Notes: a model not told the origin generated them from the letters alone. Shown: positions 39,958-51,029, counted from the first letter of the stretch. The stretch is DNA of 64,000 bases from Xenorhabdus innexi (GCF_002632485.1 NZ_NIBU01000011.1:25630-89629); one strand, 5' to 3'. Numbers and translations are program-made.

Positions 39958-41853
39958 ATGAGCATGAAAGATCAAGAAACCCGTGGATTTCAATCTGAAG
40001 TCAAACAACTGTTACAGTTGATGATCCATTCTCTCTATTCCAATAAAGAAATTTTCCTCCGTGAGCTGATTTCAAACGCATCAGATGCGGCGGATAAATT
40101 ACGTTTCCGTGCATTATCAGCGCCAGAACTGTACGAAAATGATGGTGAACTACGTGTTCGTCTGGCTTTTGATAAAGAGAATAAAACAATTACCATTAGT
40201 GATAATGGTATTGGTATGACCCGTGATGAAGTGATCGATAACCTCGGAACGATTGCAAAATCAGGAACTAAAGCATTTCTTGAATCTATCGGCTCTGATC
40301 AGGCTAAAGACAGCCAATTGATTGGTCAGTTCGGTGTTGGTTTTTATTCTTCCTTTATTGTTGCTGATAAAGTGACTGTACGTACCCGTGCAGCAGGTGC
40401 GGCGACTGAGCAGGGTGTATTCTGGGAATCAACCGGTGAAGGTGATTACACCGTTGCTGATATCGAAAAAGCAGAACGTGGTACAGAAATCACTCTGCAT
40501 TTGCGTGAAGGGGAAGATGAGTTCCTGAACGACTGGCGTCTGCGTTCGGTTATCGGCAAATATTCTGACCATATTGCCTTACCGGTGGAAATCGAAACCC
40601 AGACTAAAAATGAAGAAGATGATTCAGTTACCGTAACATGGGAAAAAATCAACAAAGCTCAGGCATTGTGGACTCGCGGTAAAGCTGAAATCAGCGATGA
40701 TGAGTATAAAGAATTTTATAAACACATCTCCCACGATTTTGCTGATCCTCTGAGCTGGAGTCATAACCGTGTTGAAGGAAAGCAGGAGTATACCAGTCTG
40801 CTGTATATTCCTTCTCAGGCACCATGGGATTTGTGGAACCGCGAACATAAGCATGGGTTGAAACTGTATGTACAGCGTGTATTCATCATGGATGAAGCTG
40901 AGCAGTTCATGCCGAATTATCTGCGTTTTATTCGCGGTCTGATTGATTCCAATGACCTGCCACTGAACGTATCCCGCGAAATTCTACAGGACAGTTCAAT
41001 TACCCGTAATCTGCGCAGTGCATTGACTAAACGTGCATTACAAATGCTGGATAAACTGGCGAAAGATGATGCGGAACAATACCAGTCTTTCTGGCAGCAG
41101 TTTGGTCTGGTTCTGAAAGAAGGCCCAGCTGAAGATGGCGGAAATAAAGAAGCTATCGCTAAGTTACTGCGTTTTGCGACTACGCATAATGACAGTGCTT
41201 CACAAACGGTTTCTCTGGAAGACTACGTCAGCCGCATGACAGAAGGTCAGGAAAAGATTTACTATATTACCGCAGATAGCTATGCTGCGGCGAAAAATAG
41301 TCCGCATCTGGAACTGTTCCGTAAGAAAGGTATTGAGGTCCTGCTGCTATCTGACCGTATCGATGAATGGATGATGAGCTACCTGACAGAATTTGACGGA
41401 AAATCTTTCCAGTCAGTCAGCAAAGCCGATGAGTCCCTCGATAAACTGGCTGATGAAAATAAAGCAGAGCAGGAAGAAGAAGATAAGAAACTGGAACCAT
41501 TCGTTGAGCGTGTGAAGACACTACTTGGCGAGCGAGTGAAAGAAGTCAAACTGACTCATAGACTGACTGATACACCAGCGATCGTGACCACTGATGCTGA
41601 CGGAATGACGACTCAAATGGCAAAACTGTTTGCCGCGGCAGGCCAGTCCGCTCCTGAAGTCAGCTACAACTTTGAGTTGAATCCGGATCATAGTCTGGTT
41701 AAAAAGGCGGCTGAGATTCAGGATGACAGCCAATTTTCTGACTGGGTAGAGTTGTTGCTGGAACAGGCTCTGTTTGCTGAACGTGGCACATTGGATGATC
41801 CAAACCAATTTATCCGTCGTATGAATCAATTATTATTAGCTGAAAGCGCGTAA
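39958..41853 (+). CDS. htpG: Molecular chaperone HtpG (bacterial Hsp90)
   Basis: 631-residue ATP-dependent dimeric chaperone. GHKL ATPase motifs: [32 protein letters not shown], and [17 protein letters not shown]. Middle-domain arginine region [12 protein letters not shown]. coli HtpG has 624 residues. In several Enterobacterales Hsp90 supports secondary metabolite and toxin production. A heat-shock promoter lies upstream; a palindromic repeat lies downstream. Confidence 0.98.
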   Translation: MSMKDQETRGFQSEVKQLLQLMIHSLYSNKEIFLRELISNASDAADKLRFRALSAPELYENDGELRVRLAFDKENKTITISDNGIGMTRDEVIDNLGTIAKSGTKAFLESIGSDQAKDSQLIGQFGVGFYSSFIVADKVTVRTRAAGAATEQGVFWESTGEGDYTVADIEKAERGTEITLHLREGEDEFLNDWRLRSVIGKYSDHIALPVEIETQTKNEEDDSVTVTWEKINKAQALWTRGKAEISDDEYKEFYKHISHDFADPLSWSHNRVEGKQEYTSLLYIPSQAPWDLWNREHKHGLKLYVQRVFIMDEAEQFMPNYLRFIRGLIDSNDLPLNVSREILQDSSITRNLRSALTKRALQMLDKLAKDDAEQYQSFWQQFGLVLKEGPAEDGGNKEAIAKLLRFATTHNDSASQTVSLEDYVSRMTEGQEKIYYITADSYAAAKNSPHLELFRKKGIEVLLLSDRIDEWMMSYLTEFDGKSFQSVSKADESLDKLADENKAEQEEEDKKLEPFVERVKTLLGERVKEVKLTHRLTDTPAIVTTDADGMTTQMAKLFAAAGQSAPEVSYNFELNPDHSLVKKAAEIQDDSQFSDWVELLLEQALFAERGTLDDPNQFIRRMNQLLLAESA

Positions 41854-41866
41854 TGTCATTAAATTA

Positions 41867-41992
41867 TATACACAATGGATTTCAAGTTGCATCGCAGCGG
41901 TAAGGGAGTAAATCCCCGGTCACATAGATAACTATGTGACCGGGTGAGTGAGCGTAGCCAACAAAGAGGCAGCTTGAAAGACGAAGTGTATA
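41867..41992 (+). repeat. Palindromic intergenic repeat, best-preserved copy
   Basis: 126 bases bounded by TATACAC ... GTGTATA. The centre is a perfect hairpin CCCGGTCACATAG / CTATGTGACCGGG. Arms carry AATGGATTTCAAGTTGC on the left and CAACAAAGAGGCAGCTTGAA on the right. Related copies occur in this window at 5830, 24385, 25861, 52436 and 59047. Repeats of this form are, to my knowledge, abundant in Photorhabdus and Xenorhabdus genomes. No coding capacity. Confidence 0.85.
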
Positions 41993-42109
41993 GTAAACCA
42001 CGCTTCAACGGAAAGTTAGGCGTGGTTTATTTTTTGATAAATACGAAAACGGTTACCTGTTTTCTTGAGTCACTACCACTCCAATGGTATGGTGGTTCGT
42101 TTTCTTTAA

Positions 42110-42790
<681 letters not shown>

Positions 42791-42864
42791 TACTCTCAGA
42801 TATCAGTACCCTGAGATAGATGTACGACAGGTTTCAGATTCATTTAAATTCTGAAATTGTAGAG

Positions 42865-42895
42865 CAGGCGGAGTCAATACCGCCTGACTTTACCT
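42865..42895 (+). terminator. Terminator-like hairpin after adk
   Basis: CAGGCGG-AGTCAATA-CCGCCTG followed by ACTTTACCTTT. Confidence 0.65.
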
Positions 42896-42990
42896 TTCCA
42901 TATCAGATCTCCCCCATAAAATGTATTATGTGACTATCACCGAGTTTTATCCTGAATTATCCGTCACTTTAATGGGTGGAGTGTTGAATA

Positions 42991-43956
42991 ATGAGTAATT
43001 GTAATTATGGTGTGCTATTGGTTAACCTTGGTACACCAGACGCGCCGACACCTGCTGCAATAAGGCGTTATCTGGCAGAATTCTTAAGTGATCGGCGGGT
43101 AGTGGATATTCCGCCATTGATTTGGAAGCCGCTGTTGTATGGCTTTATTCTTCCTTTTCGTTCTTTCCGTGTAGCCAAACTGTATCAGGATATCTGGACA
43201 GACGAAGGTTCACCTTTATTAGTTTACAGTAAACGGCAGAAACAGCGGCTGAGTGAACAACTGGGTAATATTCCTGTGGAACTGGGAATGACTTATGGTT
43301 CACCTTCATTATCTCAGGCAGTAGATAAGTTACTACAGCAAGGTGTTGAATATCTCATCGTACTTCCTTTGTATCCCCAATATTCAAGTACAACTTCAGC
43401 GGCAGTGTTTGATAGCCTCAGTAAAGTATTACAGGGATATCGTACGATCCCACATCTGAAATTCATCCGCAGTTACGCACAGCACCCTGCATATATTGCC
43501 GCATTAAAGGAAACAGTAGAACAGAGTTTTGAAAAACATGGTCAACCCGACCGCCTGATCATTTCTTATCACGGTATTCCTGAGCGTTTGGCTGAAATGG
43601 GGGATATTTATCCACAAAACTGTCTGGCAACAACTAACCTTCTGACGCAATTGTTGGATTATCCGGCAGACAGAATTATGATGACATACCAATCCCGCTT
43701 TGGCCGTTTGCCGTGGTTAGCACCCTATACGGACAAAACAATAGCTTCTCTGCCGGAACAGAATGTTGAACATATTCAGGTGCTTTGTCCGGGTTTTGCA
43801 TCGGATTGTCTGGAAACACTGGAAGAAATTAAGCAGCAGAATAAAGCTATTTTTTTAGATGCAGGTGGGAAAAAGTTTGAATATATACCTGCACTTAACG
43901 ATAATGAGGCGCATATTTCACTGTTCACGCAATTAATCCATGATGCCATGAGATAA
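42991..43956 (+). CDS. hemH: Ferrochelatase
   Basis: 321-residue enzyme inserting ferrous iron into protoporphyrin IX, the last step of heme synthesis. [33 protein letters not shown] at the N-terminus, [17 protein letters not shown] with the catalytic histidine, and [17 protein letters not shown] with the catalytic glutamate. GGAG upstream. Same adk-hemH order as E. coli; aes is absent downstream. Confidence 0.97.
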   Translation: MSNCNYGVLLVNLGTPDAPTPAAIRRYLAEFLSDRRVVDIPPLIWKPLLYGFILPFRSFRVAKLYQDIWTDEGSPLLVYSKRQKQRLSEQLGNIPVELGMTYGSPSLSQAVDKLLQQGVEYLIVLPLYPQYSSTTSAAVFDSLSKVLQGYRTIPHLKFIRSYAQHPAYIAALKETVEQSFEKHGQPDRLIISYHGIPERLAEMGDIYPQNCLATTNLLTQLLDYPADRIMMTYQSRFGRLPWLAPYTDKTIASLPEQNVEHIQVLCPGFASDCLETLEEIKQQNKAIFLDAGGKKFEYIPALNDNEAHISLFTQLIHDAMR

Positions 43957-44168
43957 TAAATGATTGGCAGTTATGGTTTGTGGTTGAGTTTCATACCGGA
44001 AGTACATTGGCAGATACGGATCTTTTTGCTTATAGTTAGTCGGTATGTATTCTGTCAGTTGTGTGATTTTTCAGGATATTGCTTCAAAATCATATATAAC
44101 GCAGGCTGGAACAGTAATCTGGCAGGGAATAACGAGAAGTAAAATTATTTGGATTGGACATAGAGATA

Positions 44169-45278
44169 ATGAGTAATAAACCAGTTAAGCATACAGATTT
44201 TTATGAGGGGAATGCAGACTATTATCATCCAAAGCAGGAAGATGAAATTGATCTGTTTGAGCTGTTCTCCGTCATATTTCAGTCAAAATATTTGATTATC
44301 GCAGTATCCTTCATTTTTGCCGTGATTGGCTTTGGTGTTGCATCATTTTTGCCACAAAAATGGACCAGTACGGCAGCAGTGGTACAACCTGAGCTGGAAC
44401 AATTTCAGCCATTAAAAAATGTCTTAACAGAACTGAAAGTTCTTAATCTTGAACCAAAGATTACAGAAGATTCGTTATTTAAGCGTTTTATTGAAAACTA
44501 TAACTCCCGCGTACTGCGTGAAGAGTATCTGGTGGATACTGACTACTTCAGAACGCTGCTTGCCAGTAAAGAAGAAATTACGACACAGGCTAAAAGAAGT
44601 CTGATTGAACATATTGTAAATAAAAATATTTCTTCGTCCGTCCCTAAAAAAGATAAAGATAATGAATTTTATGAAACAACGCTTTCTTTCAGTGCAGGAA
44701 CAGCAGAAGATTCTTATCATTTATTGTCTGGTTATATCAAATTTATTTCCTCTGTTGTACGTGATCAGATAAAAGATGAACTGAATGATGAAGTAAGTCA
44801 GAAACTGGCTTATTCGAAAAAAATGTATGATATTGATTTAGGACGCATTACCAATATGCGTGCTACAGATATTGAACGACTGAAATATGCAATTTCCATT
44901 GCTGATTCAGCCGGTATCAAAAAGCCGGTCTCTAGTGGTGGTGCAGTTGTTAAAGATGACCCGGATTATTCAATTGCTCTGGGTTCCGATGCGTTGCAAC
45001 GTAAATTGCAGATCACCGAAGGCATTACCGATGCAACAACAATAGATCCTGACCTGCGTAACCGCCTTCTGTATATTAAAAATCTGGAAGCCGTCAATAT
45101 TGATAAACTTGATTTCCAGCCATTCAAATATATGGAAGAGCCTTACGAGCCAACATCAAAAGATTCACCGAAGCGTCTGTTAATTCTGATTGGTGCTGGT
45201 TTTATTGGTTTTATTCTGTCTGTTATGTTTGTTCTGATGCGCCATATGGTGCGCAGCCGCCAGAAGCAAACAGCTTAA
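44169..45278 (+). CDS. Wzz/FepE-type polysaccharide chain-length determinant
   Basis: 369-residue inner-membrane polysaccharide co-polymerase of the Wzz family. It has a short cytoplasmic tail with DEIDLFELFSVIFQSKYLII, TM1 (IAVSFIFAVIGFGVASFLP) followed by the typical KWTSTAAVVQP, a large helical periplasmic domain, and a C-terminal segment with PKRLLILIGAGFIGFILSVMFVLMRHMVR as TM2 and its proline-rich lead-in (EPYEPTSKDSPKR). Length is closer to FepE than to short Wzz, suggesting long O-antigen chains. ATG 44169 is used; the longer frame starts at TTG. It stands alone between hemH and gsk, the O-antigen locus of Yersinia, with no glycosyltransferases beside it. Confidence 0.85.
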   Translation: MSNKPVKHTDFYEGNADYYHPKQEDEIDLFELFSVIFQSKYLIIAVSFIFAVIGFGVASFLPQKWTSTAAVVQPELEQFQPLKNVLTELKVLNLEPKITEDSLFKRFIENYNSRVLREEYLVDTDYFRTLLASKEEITTQAKRSLIEHIVNKNISSSVPKKDKDNEFYETTLSFSAGTAEDSYHLLSGYIKFISSVVRDQIKDELNDEVSQKLAYSKKMYDIDLGRITNMRATDIERLKYAISIADSAGIKKPVSSGGAVVKDDPDYSIALGSDALQRKLQITEGITDATTIDPDLRNRLLYIKNLEAVNIDKLDFQPFKYMEEPYEPTSKDSPKRLLILIGAGFIGFILSVMFVLMRHMVRSRQKQTA

Positions 45279-45328
45279 AGATTATGAGCTGAATTTAATC
45301 ATCAGCGACTCATAATCAGTGAAACTAT

Positions 45329-45362
45329 ACAGCCAGTGTGTCATTACATTGGCTGTTTCTTT
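45329..45362 (+). terminator. Intrinsic terminator of wzz
   Basis: ACAGCCA ... TGGCTGT stem, extended by a TGT/ACA pair block, followed by TTCTTTT. Confidence 0.8.
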
Positions 45363-45442
45363 TCATAGATACTGTGCTTTTTGTTTCATAGTGGGATTAT
45401 GCTAATATGGCGCATGTTTTCGCTCCATAGCAACAATCAATT

Positions 45443-46753
45443 ATGAAATTCCCCGGTAAACGCAAATCTAAACACTATTTTCCTGTCAGTCTGAGAGACC
45501 CACTGCTCCAGCCCATCAAAGAGACGATGGATACTGAAAATAATCGAGCTTATATTGTTGGTATCGACCAGATACTGGTAGATATTGAAGCGAAGGTTGA
45601 TGAAAGCTTTATCCAACGTTATAACCTGAGTCAGGGACATTCATTAGTTATTGAAGATGATGTTGCTGAAGCACTCTATAATGAGCTGGCAGAAAATAAC
45701 TTAATCAGCCATGAATTTGCGGGTGGAACGATTGGCAATACTCTGCACAACTACTCTGTGCTGGCTGATGACAAATCTGTGTTGCTTGGCACTATGTGCA
45801 ATAATATCCAAATCGGCAGCTACTCCTATTGCTATCTTTGTAATACTTCCAGCCGGATGAATTTAAATTACCTTCAGGGAGTCGATGGCCCAATCGGTCG
45901 TTGTTTTACTCTGATAACTGAAAATGGTGAAAGAACATTCGCCATCAGCCCGGGTTTAATGAATCAGCTTAGACCGGAAAGTATCCCCGAACATATTATT
46001 GCGGAAGCGTCAGCACTGGTAATCACGGCATATCTCGTACGCTGTAAAGCTGGTGAGCCGATGCCGGAAGCAACAATGAAAGCCATTGAATATGCGAAAA
46101 AACATAATGTGCCTGTTGTTCTGACACTGGGGACAAAATATGTTATCGCGGACGATCCTCAGTGGTGGCGTGATTTTCTGGCAGAGCATGTTTCTGTGGT
46201 CGCGATGAATGAAGATGAGGCTCTGGAACTGACAGGTTTTAGTGATCCGCTATTGGCGGCAGATATGGCACTGAATTGGGTGGATCTTGTATTGTGCACT
46301 GCTGGCCCGGCGGGACTGTATATGGCAGGTTATACAGAAGAAGAACATAAGCGCCAGACATCACACCCGTTATTACCGGGAGCCATTGCCGAATTTAATC
46401 GTTTTGAATTCAGTCGGGCAATGCGTCAGGCTGATTGCCAGAACCCTCTACGGGTCTATTCTCATATTGAACCATATATGGGAGGGCCTGAAAAAATCAT
46501 GAATACGAATGGTGCCGGGGATGGGGCACTATCTGCCTTACTGCATGACATTACCGCTAATAGTTATCACCGTATAAACATTCCTAACTCCAGTAAACAT
46601 ATGCGTTCTTGTCTGACATATTCTTCTTTGGCACAGGTGTGTAAGTATGCAAACCGAGTGAGCTATCAGGTACTGAGTCAGCATGCCCCTCGGCTGACAC
46701 GCGGATTACCAGAAAAGGAAGATAGTCTGGAAGAATCTTACTGGGAACGTTAA
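45443..46753 (+). CDS. gsk: Inosine/guanosine kinase
   Basis: 436-residue PfkB/ribokinase-family kinase for purine nucleoside salvage. MKFPGKRKSKHYFPV start, FAGGTIGNTLHNYSVLADD, and the C-terminal PfkB signature NTNGAGDGALSALLHD containing the catalytic Asp. Very close to E. coli Gsk, including the terminal RGLPEKEDSLEESYW. The ATG has no obvious Shine-Dalgarno sequence. Confidence 0.96.
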   Translation: MKFPGKRKSKHYFPVSLRDPLLQPIKETMDTENNRAYIVGIDQILVDIEAKVDESFIQRYNLSQGHSLVIEDDVAEALYNELAENNLISHEFAGGTIGNTLHNYSVLADDKSVLLGTMCNNIQIGSYSYCYLCNTSSRMNLNYLQGVDGPIGRCFTLITENGERTFAISPGLMNQLRPESIPEHIIAEASALVITAYLVRCKAGEPMPEATMKAIEYAKKHNVPVVLTLGTKYVIADDPQWWRDFLAEHVSVVAMNEDEALELTGFSDPLLAADMALNWVDLVLCTAGPAGLYMAGYTEEEHKRQTSHPLLPGAIAEFNRFEFSRAMRQADCQNPLRVYSHIEPYMGGPEKIMNTNGAGDGALSALLHDITANSYHRINIPNSSKHMRSCLTYSSLAQVCKYANRVSYQVLSQHAPRLTRGLPEKEDSLEESYWER

Positions 46754-46766
46754 TTACTGCCATTCA

Positions 46767-46798
46767 GGAGTATCCCGATGGAATCGGCGGGATACTCC
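46767..46798. terminator. Bidirectional terminator between gsk and ybaL
   Basis: Perfect 11-bp stem GGAGTATCCCG / CGGGATACTCC with a 10-base loop between two convergent genes. Confidence 0.8.
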
Positions 46799-46813
46799 AT
46801 ATTTATCAATTCA

Positions 46814-48526
46814 TTATGCTGCTGAGGAATTGGTGGGTGAAAATGATGGTTGTAGCGCTATCGGGCAGTTAGGTGTGGATTCAGGGAGTGAATCAGCCAT
46901 TGCTCTGGCGATTTCGTGCTCGCCAATAATAATATGATCAGCGCCGTGCTCTGTAAGATAAGTGACTTCATCATCGTAATGAGCACGAACGATAATATTG
47001 ATATCTGGCCGGATCGCTCTTGCACTCTCGATAATTTTGCCAGCTTCATAGCCATTCGGAATAGTCAGGAATAGCGCACAAGCACAATCCAGTCTTGCTA
47101 ATGCCATGATATCTTTTCTGGCGGCATTTCCTATCACAGCACTAATTCCCACTTCTCCCAGCTCTTCAAACCGGGCTCGTGTATCTTCAATCGCGACCAT
47201 AGGAAAGTTTTTTTCCTGTAGGCGCTGGCAAAGCTGACGACCGACTCTGCCATATCCCACAACAATAGCATGACCGCATATATTGACAGGAATTTGAGTT
47301 TCTTCTTCTAATGTTTCTTCCAATAACTGCTCTTCTATCGTTTCTGTTTTTGCCAGATAGCGATCCAACAGGTTGAATAAAATCGGATTTAACATAATGG
47401 AAAGAATAGCACCTGCAAGTATCAGATTACGTGCATCAGCATCCAGCACGCCTAAAGTGACGCCTAATCCTGCCAGAATAAAGGCAAACTCACCAATCTG
47501 GGCAAGGCTGACAGAAATAGTTAATGCAGTACGCCGTGAATGACCGAAGAGCCTGACCAACAGCAGAGCGGCGATAGATTTGCCGATAATAATAATAGCC
47601 AGAGTGCCTAAAATGGCGATCGGTTGTTGGAACAGAATTATTGGGTCAAACAGCATGCCTACCGAAACAAAAAACAGGACCGCAAAAGCATCTCTGAGAG
47701 GCAGAGTATCCTGCGCCGCTCTATGACTCAGTTCTGACTCATTCAGTACCATTCCGGCAAAAAATGCTCCCAGTGCAAATGAGGCATCAAACAGCTCTAC
47801 TGCACCATAGGCGACTCCTAAGGCAATAGTAAGGACGGCAAGAGTAAATAATTCGCGGGAGCCTGTTCCGGCTGTTTTTGCCAGAAGCCAGGGAATAAGG
47901 CGGCGGCCGACAAAAATCATCAATAAAATAAAAGCGACAACTTTGCCAATGGTAATAGCAAGTTCCAGAAGTAACTGACCGATATCCGTATTCTGGTTGT
48001 CTAAAATACTCGCGGATGCTGGCAGCAGTACCAGAGCCAGCACCATTGCAAGATCTTCGACAATCAGCCAGCCAATGGCAATTTTCCCTCGCTGGCTATC
48101 AATGAGCTGACGTTCTTCCAGTGCCCTGAGCAGGACTACAGTACTGGCGGTTGACAAGCAGAGACCAAAAACAATCCCGCTGAATAAACCCCAGCCCAGT
48201 AATTTTGACAGGCCAGCGCCCAGAAGAGTTGCCACGGCAATCTGGGCGATAGCTCCCGGGATTGCGATTGACTTTACGGCTAATAAATCTTTGAGTGAAA
48301 AATGCAGACCGACACCAAACATCAGTAAGATCACGCCAATTTCTGAAAGTTCAGGCGCCAGAGAAGTATCGGCAACAAAACCTGGTGTAAAAGGCCCAGC
48401 AAGCACACCAGCCATAAGATAACCGACCAAAGGGGATATCTTCAGACGCTGTGCAAGCATGCCGAGCAGATAGGCGAGGAGAAAACCGCCAACAATAGTC
48501 GTGATTAGAGGTGTCGAATGCTCCAT
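46814..48526 (-). CDS. ybaL: CPA2-family cation/proton antiporter YbaL
   Basis: 570 residues: about twelve membrane helices of the KefB/C type (ISPLVGYLMAGVLAGPFTPGF, LMFGVGLHFSLKDL, FGLCLSTASTVVLLRALEER) followed by a cytoplasmic RCK/TrkA-N nucleotide-binding domain (HAIVVGYGRVGRQLCQRL). Transported ion and ligand are not established. ATG 48526, with AAGGAGA five bases upstream, is preferred to the TTG one codon earlier. Convergent with gsk. Confidence 0.93.
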   Translation of the reverse strand: MEHSTPLITTIVGGFLLAYLLGMLAQRLKISPLVGYLMAGVLAGPFTPGFVADTSLAPELSEIGVILLMFGVGLHFSLKDLLAVKSIAIPGAIAQIAVATLLGAGLSKLLGWGLFSGIVFGLCLSTASTVVLLRALEERQLIDSQRGKIAIGWLIVEDLAMVLALVLLPASASILDNQNTDIGQLLLELAITIGKVVAFILLMIFVGRRLIPWLLAKTAGTGSRELFTLAVLTIALGVAYGAVELFDASFALGAFFAGMVLNESELSHRAAQDTLPLRDAFAVLFFVSVGMLFDPIILFQQPIAILGTLAIIIIGKSIAALLLVRLFGHSRRTALTISVSLAQIGEFAFILAGLGVTLGVLDADARNLILAGAILSIMLNPILFNLLDRYLAKTETIEEQLLEETLEEETQIPVNICGHAIVVGYGRVGRQLCQRLQEKNFPMVAIEDTRARFEELGEVGISAVIGNAARKDIMALARLDCACALFLTIPNGYEAGKIIESARAIRPDINIIVRAHYDDEVTYLTEHGADHIIIGEHEIARAMADSLPESTPNCPIALQPSFSPTNSSAA

Positions 48527-49310
48527 CAAGTCTCCTTCTGAGTTGGATAAATGTAATATGCTGTATTATTAGATGAGGTAATTATTTTATTTTACAAATA
48601 ATTTGAGACATTTGCTTGAAAAATATACTTATTTGTAAAAATGAGGGTAATCTGTATAAATATCATTGTAATGGTATTTTATGTTGATTTTTTTATTATT
48701 TACTCATGTTTACAAAGAGAAGTGTTTATGAATAACTAATAAATTTTATTATTTTATGCTGATTTTTCTACCTTTATGTCTCGTCTTTGTAGAGAATAGA
48801 GAAAAATTGCAAAGAAGTGCTAGAAAACTATAGCTTTTGTAAATCAATCCTATACTGAATTTATCTGCTACATATCTAAGAGTGACTGTCCCTAACCCCT
48901 GATACCAAGCGTTAACCCAAAGTGTAATCCGGCTATCATCTCCGTTTTATCAGGGAGTAGTTCCAGTTTATAGACGAGGCTGGCAGAAGTGTTGAATGGC
49001 CATTTAATTGTTACAACTTAACGTATGTTCACTTTCCAATAAAAACCTTTGTGCATCTTGTTATAATTTGATGTCTATCGCAAAAAAATGGAATAGCACT
49101 CTATTTAATCACTTATTTATGTAATCTTGATCGAAAAAATACGGCATTAAGTGCAGTGCTGCCATTCTGTTCCGTTGTTGAATATATGCCTGTGTCAATC
49201 ATGTTTCTTTTTAAAATAAGTAACATCTTTTGAAATAGGGCAGGTTTTGGCATCGGTGAAAAACAATAACAGTCACACAGTCAATCTATTTAGGAGCATG
49301 GAGATACCCG
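48527..49310. other. ybaL-ushA region with fsr relic
   Basis: About 780 very AT-rich bases. The middle (48749-49017) carries a decayed C-terminal fragment of fsr on the minus strand. The right 290 bases hold the ushA promoter region. No other coding sequence was found; I saw no earlier part of fsr. Confidence 0.65.
48749..49017 (-). pseudogene. fsr: Remnant of fosmidomycin-resistance MFS transporter gene fsr
   Basis: Minus-strand translation gives, in one frame, SASLVYKLELLPDKTEMIAG followed by LHFGLTLGIRG and a stop at 48902-48904. In a shifted frame directly after, it gives LGTVTLRYVADKFSIGLIYK then SYSFLALL ... KTRHKGRK and a stop at 48749. These align with the C-terminal region of E. coli Fsr (ILVYAQELLPGRIGMVSG, LGLIADHTSIELVYK, NRHKD). 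E. coli has fsr on the same strand between ybaL and ushA. About 85 codons of the C-terminus survive with one frameshift; the N-terminal three quarters are gone. Confidence 0.78.
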
Positions 49311-50969
49311 ATGAAATTTTCATTTAAAGCGTCAGTATGTACCCTTGTTGTTTCTCTGGCTTTATCACCGATAGTGGCTTCGGCCTGGGAAAAAGATAAA
49401 ACGTACGATATTACGATCTTACATACCAATGATCATCATGGTCACTTTTGGCAGAATGATCATGGCGAGTACGGACTGGCTGCGCAGAAAACGGTGGTGG
49501 ATTCGATTCGTCAGGAAGTTGCCAAAAAAGGTGGCAGCGTATTATTGCTATCGGGCGGAGACATCAACACGGGTGTACCTGAATCAGATATGCAGGATGC
49601 TGAACCGGATTTTAAGGGCATGAATCTGGTGGGTTATGATGCGATGACTCTGGGAAATCATGAGTTTGATAAACCTTTGAATGTACTTTATCAACAGCAG
49701 AAATGGGCTAACTTTCCACTTCTGTCAGCAAATATTTACCAGACAAGTACCGGTAAACGTTTATTTAAGCCCTATGTGGTATTTGATAAGCAAGGGGTTA
49801 AAATTGCAGTTATTGGTTTAACAACTGATGATACAGCCAAAATAGGTAATCCGGCTAACTTCCCGGATGTAGAATTCCGTGTACCTGCTGAAGAAGCGAA
49901 AAAAGTTATTGACGAACTGAAGAAAAATGAAAAACCGGATGTCATTATTGCTGCAACTCATATGGGGCACTATGACGATGGTCATCATGGTACAAATGCT
50001 CCCGGGGATGTGGAAATGGCGCGCAGTTTACCCGCTGGTTATTTAAATATGATTGTGGGTGGGCATTCACAAGATCCGGTTTGTATGTCTGCGGAAAATA
50101 AAAATTATAAACAGGTGGATTATGTACCGGGAACGCCTTGTTCCCCGGATCGTCAGAATGGAACGTGGATTGTTCAGGCTCATGAATGGGGTAAGTATGT
50201 TGGTCGGGCAGATTTCCAATTCCGCAATGGCGAATTTAAGTTAATGCACTACCAGTTAATTCCCATCAATTTAAATAAAAGAGTCAAACAAGAAGATGGA
50301 AGTACTGAGCGGGTTTATTACACTCAGCAAATTCCCCAAAATCCAGAAATGCTGAAACTGTTGACACCTTATCAGGATAAAGGCAATCAGAAACTGAGTG
50401 TCAAAATTGGATCAGTTGATGGTAAATTAGAGGGTGATCGCAGCAAAGTTCGTTTTATACAGACCAATATGGCTCATCTTGTGCTGGCAGCACAAATGGA
50501 ACGCGCCAATGCTGATTTTGCTGTGATGAGTGGTGGTGGTGTCCGTGATTCTATCGAAGCAGGAGATATCACTTATAAAGATGTACTGAAAGTTCATCCG
50601 TTTGGCAATCAGCTCGTTTATGTTGATTTCAAAGGTAGTGAAGTTTTGCCCTATTTGACTGCTGCTGCGAATATGGAAGCAGATTCAGGTGCTTATGGTC
50701 AGTTCTATAATGTCAGTTTTGTGAAAGAAGGTAAAAATATCAGCGATGTAAAAATTGCCGGAAAGCCTTTGGATCTGAATAAAACGTATCGTATGGCAAC
50801 ATTGAATTTCAATGCGATCGGTGGTGATGGTTATCCACGCATCGATAACTTGCCGGGATATGTAAATACAGGTTTTGTCGATGCGGAAGTGTTGAAAGGT
50901 TATATTGAAAAACATTCTCCATTGAAAGTTGAGAGCTATGAACCCAAAGGTGAAATAGCCTACAAGTGA
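49311..50969 (+). CDS. ushA: Periplasmic 5'-nucleotidase / UDP-sugar hydrolase UshA
   Basis: 552-residue secreted enzyme degrading external nucleotides and UDP-sugars. Signal peptide of about 25 residues ending in VASA. Metallophosphatase motifs ITILHTNDHHGHF, LSGGDINTG, TLGNHEFDKP, and VGGHSQD; C-terminal nucleotidase domain with MSGGGVRDSIEAG and NFNAIGGDGYPRI. GGAG precedes the ATG. The enzyme works with nucleoside uptake channels such as the Tsx-like protein at 1991. Confidence 0.96.
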   Translation: MKFSFKASVCTLVVSLALSPIVASAWEKDKTYDITILHTNDHHGHFWQNDHGEYGLAAQKTVVDSIRQEVAKKGGSVLLLSGGDINTGVPESDMQDAEPDFKGMNLVGYDAMTLGNHEFDKPLNVLYQQQKWANFPLLSANIYQTSTGKRLFKPYVVFDKQGVKIAVIGLTTDDTAKIGNPANFPDVEFRVPAEEAKKVIDELKKNEKPDVIIAATHMGHYDDGHHGTNAPGDVEMARSLPAGYLNMIVGGHSQDPVCMSAENKNYKQVDYVPGTPCSPDRQNGTWIVQAHEWGKYVGRADFQFRNGEFKLMHYQLIPINLNKRVKQEDGSTERVYYTQQIPQNPEMLKLLTPYQDKGNQKLSVKIGSVDGKLEGDRSKVRFIQTNMAHLVLAAQMERANADFAVMSGGGVRDSIEAGDITYKDVLKVHPFGNQLVYVDFKGSEVLPYLTAAANMEADSGAYGQFYNVSFVKEGKNISDVKIAGKPLDLNKTYRMATLNFNAIGGDGYPRIDNLPGYVNTGFVDAEVLKGYIEKHSPLKVESYEPKGEIAYK

Positions 50970-50998
50970 TAATGAGTGAAATCTGATTATTACAAAAT

Positions 50999-51029
50999 AA
51001 AGACCATCTGTAAGACGGATGGTCTTTTA
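50999..51029 (+). terminator. Intrinsic terminator of ushA
   Basis: AAAGACCATC ... GATGGTCTTT perfect 10-bp stem, 9-base loop, TTTT trail. Confidence 0.9.

Noticed and set aside
43960..44142. 60-codon ORF between hemH and wzz
   Set aside because: No ribosome binding site and no similarity; ends just before wzz, so more likely the wzz leader.
43957..44168. JUMPstart/ops element before wzz
   Set aside because: No GGCGGTAGC core found in the hemH-wzz gap.
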